Assembly: GCA_020720705.1 (NCBI GenBank)
Contig: DYOJ01000211.1
Coordinates: 1 to 5,179, forward strand
Direction of reading: 5' to 3'
Source of the DNA: Acetofilamentum sp.
GTDB lineage: Bacteria > Bacteroidota > Bacteroidia > Bacteroidales > JAADGE01
DNA: 5,179 nt
Shown here piece after piece: positions 1 through 5,178 of the stretch (position 1 is the stretch's first letter; every line of letters begins with the position of its first letter). The position numbers and the translations under genes were made by a program. The notes beneath the pieces are model-generated. The model made no database searches, was not told where the DNA came from, and was given only the letters and a program-made list of their open reading frames with translations.

Positions 1-119
1 GTTGAAGTGAAATACTTTTGCGTTTTGATGTAGCCGATGTTGCTGAGTTCGTTTTCGCAGGATTTTTTCACCCATGCGGCAAGCGTTTTGGTGGAAATGC
101 TGTATATGGATATTCCGGA
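1..119 (-). pseudogene. Start-less fragment of a small DUF4248-like protein, running off the left edge
   Basis: The minus strand stays open for 39 codons from just after an in-frame TAG (122-120) to the window edge. The peptide begins SGISIYSISTKTLAAW, then has a Trp-Val-Lys-Lys stretch, a Cys, an IGY and finally KYFTS. This spacing (W[VI], then L..xGY, then K.F[TS]) resembles the central part of DUF4248 proteins, small phage- or element-associated proteins of Bacteroidetes with no settled function. I judge the match from memory of the family pattern only. No ATG, GTG or TTG lies where an N-terminus should begin; the only GTG is at fragment residue 17. A neighbouring frame reads QYSPEYPYTAF just upstream, so the gene may be frameshifted as well as cut by the C-rich repeats that abut it. 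The remainder lies outside the window. Confidence 0.35.
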
Positions 120-156
120 CTATACTGCCCCCCTATTCCGGTGATGCTGCCCCCCC
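111..156. repeat. Two tandem C-rich units resembling IS21-family terminal repeats
   Basis: Two adjacent 23-bp units (111-133 and 134-156) both start TATTCCGG and both end in CTGCCCCCC, with a variable middle of five to six bases; the second reads CCGGTGATG at that point. Paired units of the form CCGGTGA followed by a C-run are typical of the multiple terminal repeats that the IstA transposase binds in IS21-family elements. No istA or istB gene is visible. The SecB-like gene stops only four bases beyond the repeats, so at most an element end or relic remains here. The pattern is seen directly; the IS21 assignment is from memory. Confidence 0.45.
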
Positions 157-159
157 TCC

Positions 160-585
160 CTATTTTGTTTGGAACGCTTTTGGGTCAATTATCGGTAGAA
201 TTGCATTGTGCAATTGAGTGCCGCGAAATTCGGAAAACATCACACCGCGCAAGGTGGACAGCGATACCGAATTTAACGTTACGACAACTTGTTCGGGCAA
301 ATTGACTTCGTTTTCATCGGTTTGAAAGTCTGATAAATTTTCGATATAAAAAAAGCACGCTATTTTAATGGAACCGAGTTGGGCTGATTTGTCTTCGGAT
401 AAAATTTTAACACAAGGCGATACCATAACGGTTTTAGCCGACGTATTTAATTTGTGTTCTATGGAAATATCGAAATGAAAAATCGGTTTTTCCGACAATG
501 GTTTCGCACTTGCAACATAGGTGCGTTCCAACAAGTCCATTGAGGCAAGGCGGAATGAAAAATTTATATTCTGAATGTCGTTCAT
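160..585 (-). CDS. SecB-like (TAC-type) chaperone family protein
   Basis: This 141-residue protein is probably a cytoplasmic SecB-like chaperone. The length is close to that of SecB (about 155 residues). Residues 35-85 alternate in the manner of long beta strands (FHFDISIEH, KTVMVSPCVKIL, IKIACFFYIENL). An acidic loop (88-95) precedes another strand (98-106), a helix (107-121) and a closing segment LPIIDPKAF (130-138). That end resembles the SecB terminus, where a helix leads into a PPL/LDPxxF-type strand. There is no signal peptide or membrane segment. The start ATG overlaps the stop of the HTH gene as ATGA, which fixes the start and implies coupled translation. In TAC systems a SecB-like protein encoded next to a HigA-type HTH antitoxin protects that antitoxin; the arrangement here suggests a similar partnership. 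The fold is inferred from pattern, without a database match. It is the last gene of the operon. Confidence 0.55.
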   Translation of the reverse strand: MNDIQNINFSFRLASMDLLERTYVASAKPLSEKPIFHFDISIEHKLNTSAKTVMVSPCVKILSEDKSAQLGSIKIACFFYIENLSDFQTDENEVNLPEQVVVTLNSVSLSTLRGVMFSEFRGTQLHNAILPIIDPKAFQTK

Positions 586-1013
586 GATACCATTTTTTGG
601 GTTTGAGATAAAGCACCGGATACAATAGAAAAATGCGTTTGTGCGGATTTTTCGAATGAGGATTCCGGCATTGCAGGCATTTGAACAGGAGCGTTGTTTA
701 CGGATGTGGTGTAAATATACACTTTTTCAGTTTGCGTTTCGGGCGAGAGGTTGAGTAATTTTATGCCCGACTCACGCTCAACTTGCCAGAGGGTATCACT
801 CGTGAAATTGTGTGTGCCGCTGAGCCATTTTGTGATGACGGACGGTTTTTTGCCTAATTTTTCGGCAAGTTCTTGCTTTTGCAAACCGCGTGCACGCATT
901 GCCTTGTCAATTTTAACGGCTAAATCCATACGATATTCGGTGATACCGACTTCGTTTTCGGGGATATTTGCCAAAATATCGTCCAAAATATTTTTATTTA
1001 CCTTTGTTTCCAT
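582..1013 (-). CDS. HTH (XRE/HigA-like) transcriptional regulator with a long C-terminal tail
   Basis: This 143-residue protein is a probable DNA-binding regulator or antitoxin. Residues 31-65 form a standard XRE helix-turn-helix: a leading helix (KIDKAMRARGL), then KQELAEKLGKKPSVITKWLSG, where the second helix and the recognition helix are plain. The fold probably closes near residue 89 (TLWQVERESGIKLLNL). The remaining ~50 residues (91-143) are rich in Ser, Gln, Pro and Met and look disordered, with short hydrophobic patches (VYIYTT, FSIVSG). Such a tail is the expected place for a chaperone-addiction segment if this is a TAC antitoxin, which is inference. The start lies 5 nt after the stop of the 55-residue ORF, and the stop overlaps the SecB-like start by 4 nt. 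It probably autoregulates its operon, but no operator can be named from the sequence. Confidence 0.85.
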   Translation of the reverse strand: METKVNKNILDDILANIPENEVGITEYRMDLAVKIDKAMRARGLQKQELAEKLGKKPSVITKWLSGTHNFTSDTLWQVERESGIKLLNLSPETQTEKVYIYTTSVNNAPVQMPAMPESSFEKSAQTHFSIVSGALSQTQKMVS

Positions 1014-1018
1014 GATTT

Positions 1019-1186
1019 TTAATCTTCTTCTGTATCAATTACTAATTCGCCTTCAAAATATAAGTCATCGTCGGAGAAACGGATGTCGCCGTTTCGGATG
1101 TGCTTGAATTTTCGGATAATGTCGAGTTTCACTTCGCGGCTGAGGTAGTTGTCTATGTCGTGGTACTGTATTTCTGCTTTGCTCAT
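1019..1186 (-). CDS. Small acidic protein of unknown function (55 aa), coupled to RhuM-A
   Basis: I do not recognise this protein. It starts MSKAEIQYHDIDNYLSREVK, continues through a basic amphipathic stretch (roughly residues 18-31, with VKLDIIRKFKHI) and ends in an acidic tail (DDDLYFEGE, then DTEED). No Cys, signal peptide or membrane segment is present. It is supported as a gene by context: its ATG overlaps the RhuM-A stop as ATGA (1186-1183), its TAA ends 5 nt before the HTH start, and it fills the gap between the two genes almost exactly. It is too short for many gene callers. Its position directly before an HTH and SecB-like pair is where TAC loci carry their toxin, but it shows no RelE/HigB-like features and is much shorter than those toxins (~100 aa). 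It could equally be an accessory or antitoxin peptide acting with RhuM-A. Confidence 0.75.
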   Translation of the reverse strand: MSKAEIQYHDIDNYLSREVKLDIIRKFKHIRNGDIRFSDDDLYFEGELVIDTEED

Positions 1187-2181
1187 GGTTTTTTGTTCGT
1201 TTTTTTGATTAGTTCTTCGATAATTTTTTGGTCTTCTTCATCGGCTTTCAGTGCTTCTGTTTTTTTTCTTTGCGTATCGAACATGTGATATTGTTGTTCT
1301 GCGATTTCAACCGCCTTATCATTGCTGATAGTTCCGGCATTTTTCAGCACCGGTTTTCGGCTGAATTGAATGACATTATCGGCTTCGGCTTTCCAAAAAT
1401 TGATACTCAGCGGTATCTCGTCTTTTACGCGCAATTCGGCAGTATCCAAAAACAAGGCGACTAAACGATTCAGTGTATCTATTTCATCTTCCGAAAGATA
1501 ATTTTTTGCAATAATAATATCGGCTTTTCTCACGATGCTTCCTTTCCACGAAGTGAGTCCCATGTTGGGCAAATCGGCTTTTGCACGTTCGGCAATTATT
1601 TCGGCGGCAGTGTGTCGGGTCGCGGCAAAGAGCAATTTATTTTGCACTTCGGCAAAAAACAATTCTGTTTTTTTGTCGGTTTTATCGTAATCATTGCTGA
1701 GGGTAAACAAATCGCGTATTTTTTGGTAAAAGCGTTTTTCTGAGGCTCTGATGTCGCGAATGCGAGCCAATAATTCGTCGAAATAATCTTTACCGAACTC
1801 TTTGCCCTGTTTTAAACGCTCATCGTCCAATACAAAACCTTTGATTATAAATTCTTTGAGTGTTTTTGTTGCCCAAATACGAAACTGAGTTGCCTGTTTG
1901 CTGTTTACTCTATAACCTACGGCTATGACGGCATCAAGGTTGTAAAACTTTGTTTTGTAATTTTTGCCGTCTGCGGCAGTATGTAAGAAATCCTTACTAA
2001 CTGAATTTTCTTCCAATTCACCTTCTTTTATAATATTTTGAAGGTGCATGGTTATGTTTTCTCTGCTTGTTTGAAACAATTCCGCCATTGCTTTTTGCGT
2101 GAGCCAAAAGGTTTCGTTTTCAAATCGAACTTCCACTTTTACCGTCCCCTCGGTGGTTTGATATAAAATTATGTTGCTCAT
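1183..2181 (-). CDS. RhuM-family protein A (Virulence_RhuM domain)
   Basis: This 332-residue protein covers the usual RhuM family length (about 330-350). The N-terminus has short beta strands followed by an HTH-like segment (residues 25-50, FWLTQKAMAELFQTSRENI). Next come the family hallmarks YNLDAVIAVGYRVNSK (80-95), QFRIWATKTLKEFIIKGF (99-116) and LDDERL (118-123). The central helical part contains DIRASEKRFYQKI (143-155), and the C-terminal part contains NMGLTSWKG (206-214) and AKNYLSEDEIDTLNRLV (225-241). A charged tail with many Lys residues ends the protein. RhuM was named from Salmonella pathogenicity island 3, and its molecular activity is not established to my knowledge. Members cluster with restriction-modification and toxin-antitoxin genes, and the N-terminal half also occurs fused to Fic/Doc domains. 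Here a separate Doc gene lies 27 nt upstream, echoing that fusion. The stop overlaps the next ATG. Confidence 0.92.
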   Translation of the reverse strand: MSNIILYQTTEGTVKVEVRFENETFWLTQKAMAELFQTSRENITMHLQNIIKEGELEENSVSKDFLHTAADGKNYKTKFYNLDAVIAVGYRVNSKQATQFRIWATKTLKEFIIKGFVLDDERLKQGKEFGKDYFDELLARIRDIRASEKRFYQKIRDLFTLSNDYDKTDKKTELFFAEVQNKLLFAATRHTAAEIIAERAKADLPNMGLTSWKGSIVRKADIIIAKNYLSEDEIDTLNRLVALFLDTAELRVKDEIPLSINFWKAEADNVIQFSRKPVLKNAGTISNDKAVEIAEQQYHMFDTQRKKTEALKADEEDQKIIEELIKKTNKKP

Positions 2182-2208
2182 ATTATTTGTAATTCAAACT
2201 GTTAATTT

Positions 2209-2649
2209 TCAATTAGTAATACAATCAATCAATTTTAATTTTAGTTCTTCGCTGAAATCAGGTTCGTAAATAACGGATGTTATCAGTTCTAACAGAAGTT
2301 CTTTTGAGATGCGACCTGCGGCAACATGATAACTGATAGCTTCCATACGCACCAAAAACGCACGAGCCGCAACAAGATATCCGTTTTTTAGCAGAAACAT
2401 ACTGCCTATCGAAATAGCGATGCGTTTATTGCCGTCGTTAAAACAATGTCCTTTGTTTGCTACAAAAAATAAATGTGCTAATTTTTGTTCAAATGTGGGG
2501 TAATATAAATCGTTTTGTATATGCTCCAATGCCGCAAGCAATGAGTTTAAATTGATGATTCCGGTTGTGCCGCCGCCGCTTACTTCAATTGTTTTTTGGT
2601 GCAACTGAATTATTTCGTCAATGTTTGAAAAATAGACTATTCCCGCCAT
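2209..2649 (-). CDS. doc: Doc (death-on-curing) family Fic-fold toxin
   Basis: This 146-residue protein carries an intact Doc/Fic signature at residues 68-76, HCFNDGNKR, matching the HxFx(D/N)(A/G)NKR motif of Doc proteins. His68 would be the catalytic base and Asn74, Lys75 and Arg76 would contact nucleotide phosphates. The flanking helices fit too: KLAHLFFVANKG before the motif and IAISIGSMFLLKNGY after it. Phage P1 Doc phosphorylates elongation factor Tu and stops translation; that activity is assumed here from the motif. Length is slightly above P1 Doc (126 aa). No Phd-like small antitoxin precedes it; instead the start shares one base with the stop of the 335-residue HTH gene (TAATG), so that product is the likely partner. 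No active-site residue of the motif is missing, so the toxin should be active unless neutralised. Confidence 0.93.
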   Translation of the reverse strand: MAGIVYFSNIDEIIQLHQKTIEVSGGGTTGIINLNSLLAALEHIQNDLYYPTFEQKLAHLFFVANKGHCFNDGNKRIAISIGSMFLLKNGYLVAARAFLVRMEAISYHVAAGRISKELLLELITSVIYEPDFSEELKLKLIDCITN

Positions 2650-3656
2650 TATTCGCTGTCTTTTAGTCTTTTAAACACATCTTCGACTTCTTTAAGATGA
2701 ATTTCGAAGTTTTCAATACTCTGTTCGCCTAAAAATCTTTCAAAATCAGCCGGCGAAACCGAAGTGATATATTCTTGCAATTTGTGATGAAAAGCATCTC
2801 TGAAATGATTGTCGCGTGAAGCCATTTTTATTCTCGCATCTTCCACATGGGGTATTTGAGACGGATGTTCGGCGAAATCCTTAATGATACTATCAACCTC
2901 GCCGGGTTGCAACATTCGGTTTAGTTCCTTGCTTTTTTTTTCAATTTCGTAAGCTATTCCGAATTCAAAAGAGGCGATTAACTTTAATACCTCTGCATAC
3001 ATCGTATCACGGGCGTTTTCATTTTCTTGCAATTTCAGTATTTGTTTGTATTCTTTTGCATTTTCTCTAAAAATATATTGGTAAATAGAATCGGTGTAGA
3101 GCGAATATTTGTAGTTTCCCAACGCAACAAATCTGCTGAGAGCACTTGTAAACGCTTTGCGGTATTTATGTTCGCGGAGCGTGTTTATCAGATAATCTTT
3201 GTCTCGGCGGTTTATATATTTTGTTCCGCCTCCTGTTCTTTGGTTGAGGATGTCCAGAACGATGTCTAAAATCTTACTTCGCAAATGTCGTGCTTTTTCG
3301 CTCTCTTTCAGCAACATAGCTAAGTTTAGAAAAGACCTGAAATTAAACAAACCCAATTGCGTGGTTTTGCTCCCGACATTAATGACGTGAGCAAACTGTA
3401 ACTTTAACTCTTTCAGCTTGTTACCTTTGGTTAAAACGTATCCGTTGTGCTTCAACTCTTGTTCGTTTTGCTCCAAATATCGTTCAATTGTTCTTTGTTC
3501 AACTTCAAAGAAATCTGCTACCATTTCTTTTGTAAACTTATATTCATTATCAAATAATATGCCCGTAAAGCCGATGTAATCTTGAATTTGTTCAATGGCA
3601 AAATTATTATTCAAGATATTTTGCCTTTCAATTGTAGATGTTGTTAAATCTTTCAT
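2649..3656 (-). CDS. HTH/antirepressor-like DNA-binding protein paired with Doc (candidate antitoxin)
   Basis: This 335-residue protein resembles large 'DNA-binding proteins' that often sit directly before doc genes. An HTH-like region spans about residues 39-66 (YKFTKEMVADFFEVEQRTIERYLEQ), followed by NGYVLTKGNKLKEL. Residues 88-140 (FAHVINVGSK, then LFNFRSFLNLAMLLKESEKA, then the helix RSKILDIVLDIL) look like the core of phage Bro/Rha-type antirepressors. The C-terminal half is mostly helical and charged. It contains LEQ- and LKLQENENARD-type stretches and a conserved-looking PHVEDARIKMASRDNHFRDA segment (about 279-299), with no recognisable catalytic motif. Translation is coupled to doc through TAATG. 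I infer that it represses the operon and neutralises Doc; no sequence feature proves this. It is the first gene of the six-gene cluster. Confidence 0.75.
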   Translation of the reverse strand: MKDLTTSTIERQNILNNNFAIEQIQDYIGFTGILFDNEYKFTKEMVADFFEVEQRTIERYLEQNEQELKHNGYVLTKGNKLKELKLQFAHVINVGSKTTQLGLFNFRSFLNLAMLLKESEKARHLRSKILDIVLDILNQRTGGGTKYINRRDKDYLINTLREHKYRKAFTSALSRFVALGNYKYSLYTDSIYQYIFRENAKEYKQILKLQENENARDTMYAEVLKLIASFEFGIAYEIEKKSKELNRMLQPGEVDSIIKDFAEHPSQIPHVEDARIKMASRDNHFRDAFHHKLQEYITSVSPADFERFLGEQSIENFEIHLKEVEDVFKRLKDSE

Positions 3657-3734
3657 TTATACTAATTCAGCTATGTTCAAAACTTATAACTATTATTTTC
3701 TTTCTGCTCTTGTTTAATTCTCCGTTGCTTATTA
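3657..3734 (-). promoter_or_regulatory. 78-bp intergenic gap, probable site of the operon promoter
   Basis: This is the only gap longer than 30 bases between the 60-codon ORF and the left edge genes, so it is where a promoter for the six-gene operon would lie. On the minus strand it is AT-rich and reads TTATAAGTTTTG around 3689-3678. That is near, but one base off in spacing from, the Bacteroidetes -7 element TAnnTTTG. No clear -33 TTTG or inverted-repeat operator is visible. The heptamer TATAAGT (3688-3682) also occurs upstream of RhuM-B (5001-4995). Readthrough from upstream genes is equally possible. Confidence 0.2.
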
Positions 3735-3917
3735 TCACTCAAACCTCACCCCCGGCAGCCCCTCCACAATATCCACAGTTTGAACGCTGACGTTGATGAT
3801 GCTCAACAGCAAATCCAAAATATAGCGCGGATTGCCCGTTTCGGTTGCCCAATCGTTGGGGTCGTTTTTGATTTGGCTTTCTTTGTGAACGGTTACTTGG
3901 TAGCGTTCTATGCTCAT
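3735..3917 (-). CDS. Orphan C-terminal fragment of a type ISP / COG4889-like restriction helicase
   Basis: This 60-codon ORF begins MSIERYQVTVHKESQI and contains NDPNDW (18-23), NPRYILDLL (29-37) and SVQTVDIVEGLP (44-55). These motifs, in this order, close the very large predicted helicase or type ISP restriction-modification proteins of COG4889, where NDPNDW, YI.DL and a V.T..IV.GLP ending recur. Those proteins are usually well over 800 residues, so only the last few percent is here. It lies 8 nt after the RhuM-B stop and has an ATG, so it may be translated by reinitiation, but a conserved C-terminal tail is unlikely to act alone. Upstream, the same frame is only a shadow of RhuM-B. Its last codons form one copy of the 21-bp direct repeat also found at 5024-5044. 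I call it a gene remnant that happens to keep an ORF; a small exchangeable domain is the alternative. Confidence 0.65.
   Translation of the reverse strand: MSIERYQVTVHKESQIKNDPNDWATETGNPRYILDLLLSIINVSVQTVDIVEGLPGVRFE
3737..3757. repeat. 21-bp perfect direct repeat, copy 1 (codes the tail GVRFE)
   Basis: The 21 bases are identical to 5024-5044 in the same orientation, 1287 bp apart. On the minus strand they encode the last residues PGVRFE and part of the stop of the 60-codon ORF. Weaker similarity (about 12-13 of 17 positions) continues to 3774, where both copies read TCCACAA-AATCC-like sequence. The repeat derives from homologous gene ends and does not look like a transposon terminus. Confidence 0.9.
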
Positions 3918-3925
3918 GGTGTTAC

Positions 3926-4957
3926 TTACTTTAATTTTGGTTTAATGTTGTCTTCCAATTTTTTAATAGTTTTTTCAAAATCAGAGTCTTGTCCAGTTTT
4001 AAGTTCTAACTGCGTTGTTTTATATATTTCAAATTCATGTTCGGCTTTTTCTAAGGCGAGTTCGTGCGAAATTTTACCGGAATGTTCAAGAATTTCACGG
4101 TCGTTGAGTGTTAAAAACCCGTTTAGTTTCGTAATCCAATCTTTCATATACATCGGAATTCTGCGTTTGGCTTGCCCCTCGGCAAACACAAGATATTGTT
4201 CGACAAGGTTATTCAACGCTTCAATTTCATCTATATTCAAATAATTTTTGGCAATCGAAACATCCTGTTTTGTTATTCTGTCGCTTCGCCAATTGGTTAA
4301 TCCCATGTTTTGCAGGCGATTATCTGCTCTTTCATAAATAATATCGGCGGCTGTTTTTCCTGTAATTGCCCAGTGCATTTTATTTTGAACTGTTTTGAAA
4401 AACAAGATACTTTCGTTTGTCGTAGGGTCGTAATCAACGCTGGTGGAGTAAATATCGGTAATTTTTCTGTAAAAACGTTTTTCTGAGGTTCGGATATCCT
4501 GAATCCGAAGCAGTAATTGGTCGAAATAGTCGAACGGCAAATCCGGATTTTTCAAACGTTCATCGTCCAAAACAAATCCTTTAACAATATATTCGCGTAA
4601 CTGTGCGGTTGCCCATTGCCGAAAACGTGTAGCTAATTTGGATTTAATACGGTAGCCTACCGAAATTATCATATCCAGATTGTAATGTTTCACGTTTCGG
4701 TTAATGGTTCGGTTACCTTCATTCTGAACTGTCAAGAAATCCTTGACAGTTGAATTTTCATCTAATTCATTTTCTTTTAAGATGTTATTGATATGTAAAC
4801 TGACATTTTGTTTGCTTGTTTGAAACAAATCTGCAATTTGATTTTGAGCCAACCAAACTGTTTCATCTTCAAACAGAACATCAATTTTTGTGTTTCCAGT
4901 TTCGGAGATGTAAATAAGTAATTGCGAATTATTTATTTGTGGCTTTTCTATTTTCAT
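3926..4957 (-). CDS. RhuM-family protein B (Virulence_RhuM domain)
   Basis: This complete 343-residue RhuM protein is a clear paralogue of RhuM-A. Matching landmarks are an HTH-like segment LAQNQIADLFQTSKQNVSLH (36-55), YNLDMIISVGYRIKSK (92-107), FRQWATAQLREYIVKGF (112-128), LDDERLK (130-136), DIRTSEKRFYRKI (154-166), NMGLTNWRS (217-225) and AKNYLNIDEIEALNNLV (236-252). The N-terminal halves are about half identical by eye, so the two are old duplicates or separate acquisitions. The C-terminus (EILEHSGKISHELALEKA, 288-305) is the standard RhuM ending. Its Met1 lies at 4957; the first nine residues are absent from RhuM-A, so a slightly later start is possible, though no internal Met supports one. 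It sits between two gene-end copies carrying the 21-bp repeat, apart from the six-gene operon, which suggests a separate insertion into a restriction-modification locus. Its molecular activity is unknown. Confidence 0.92.
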   Translation of the reverse strand: MKIEKPQINNSQLLIYISETGNTKIDVLFEDETVWLAQNQIADLFQTSKQNVSLHINNILKENELDENSTVKDFLTVQNEGNRTINRNVKHYNLDMIISVGYRIKSKLATRFRQWATAQLREYIVKGFVLDDERLKNPDLPFDYFDQLLLRIQDIRTSEKRFYRKITDIYSTSVDYDPTTNESILFFKTVQNKMHWAITGKTAADIIYERADNRLQNMGLTNWRSDRITKQDVSIAKNYLNIDEIEALNNLVEQYLVFAEGQAKRRIPMYMKDWITKLNGFLTLNDREILEHSGKISHELALEKAEHEFEIYKTTQLELKTGQDSDFEKTIKKLEDNIKPKLK

Positions 4958-5021
4958 ATCTCAATAATATAACTCATTTTATTGATTACTAAATACTTAT
5001 AGTTTTTATTCAGTTGCATTT

Positions 5022-5106
5022 TTACTCAAACCTCACCCCCGGCATACCTTCCACAAAATCCGTTGTGTGCAGGTGCAGTTTACCGTGTGCACATTTTTGT
5101 ATCGGT
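5022..5106 (-). pseudogene. Start-less gene-end remnant (tail VEGMPGVRFE)
   Basis: The minus frame ending in TAA (5024-5022) reads HGKLHLHTTDFVEGMPGVRFE in two overlapping parts (AHGKLHLHTT, then DFVEGMPGVRFE). It is open for 32 codons back to a TTG at 5120, with an in-frame TAA before that, and has no ATG or GTG start. The final residues match the tail of the 60-codon ORF at 3735 (VEGLPGVRFE), but the preceding residues do not. It overlaps the stop of the upstream gene in another frame. I read it as the last scrap of a second copy of that gene end, left behind by deletion or recombination. Confidence 0.5.
5024..5044. repeat. 21-bp perfect direct repeat, copy 2
   Basis: This is identical to 3737-3757 and in the same orientation. 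On the minus strand it covers the codons for PGVRFE of the start-less remnant. The stop differs between copies (TAA here, TGA in copy 1), and the sequences diverge within about 20 bases on the upstream side. Together the two copies bracket RhuM-B and the 60-codon fragment. Confidence 0.9.
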
Positions 5107-5178
5107 TTATTGTTTTTCAATTATTGCAATTTCTTCATCGGTTAATTGATAGAGTTTATATATAATTTTTTCAATTTC
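5107..5178 (-). CDS. C-terminal end of a DNA methyltransferase/restriction-type protein (partial)
   Basis: The window edge cuts this gene, leaving 23 codons and a TAA stop (5109-5107). The peptide EIEKIIYKLYQLTDEEIAII followed by EKQ fits the widespread ending I..LVY.LY.LTeeEI.IVE, found at the C-terminus of Eco57I-type, type IIG and PglX-like DNA methyltransferases and some restriction specificity domains. Those enzymes modify or cut DNA in the cytoplasm. Nothing of the catalytic part is visible, so the exact class cannot be told. It is the furthest-upstream gene seen here and gives the best sign that the window borders a restriction-modification locus. Confidence 0.6.
   Translation of the reverse strand, partial: EIEKIIYKLYQLTDEEIAIIEKQ

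Noticed and set aside
110..160. Possible rho-independent terminator after the SecB-like gene
   Set aside because: Only five-base complementarity (CCGGA with TCCGG) with a long loop is visible, and there is no T-run in the transcribed direction.
18..305. Plus-strand 95-codon ORF across the left edge
   Set aside because: It runs antisense to the DUF4248-like fragment, through the C-rich repeats and into the SecB-like gene, and the product has no coherent pattern.
434..625. Minus-strand 63-codon ORF
   Set aside because: It is out of frame with both the HTH and SecB-like genes, which together explain the region with an ATGA overlap.
751..1107. Plus-strand 118-codon ORF
   Set aside because: It is antisense to the HTH gene and the 55-residue gene, and its Ser/Phe/Cys-rich composition is typical of a shadow frame.
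1100..1464. Two plus-strand ORFs (1100-1288 and 1228-1464), one looking hydrophobic
   Set aside because: The Phe/Ser/Val-rich sequence arises from the complement of Lys- and Glu-rich codons in RhuM-A and the small acidic protein; no independent support exists.
3027..3390. Plus-strand ORFs within the Doc partner gene
   Set aside because: They are antisense to a long, well-patterned protein and have no recognisable features.
3780..4244. Plus-strand 154-codon ORF
   Set aside because: It is antisense to both the 60-codon fragment and RhuM-B, crosses their junction, and is Ser/Phe/Cys-rich as expected of a complement frame.
5045..5095. GTGTGC repeats suggesting a hairpin or small RNA
   Set aside because: The GTGTGC copies are direct repeats and do not pair; GTGCAC alone is a six-base palindrome of no clear meaning.
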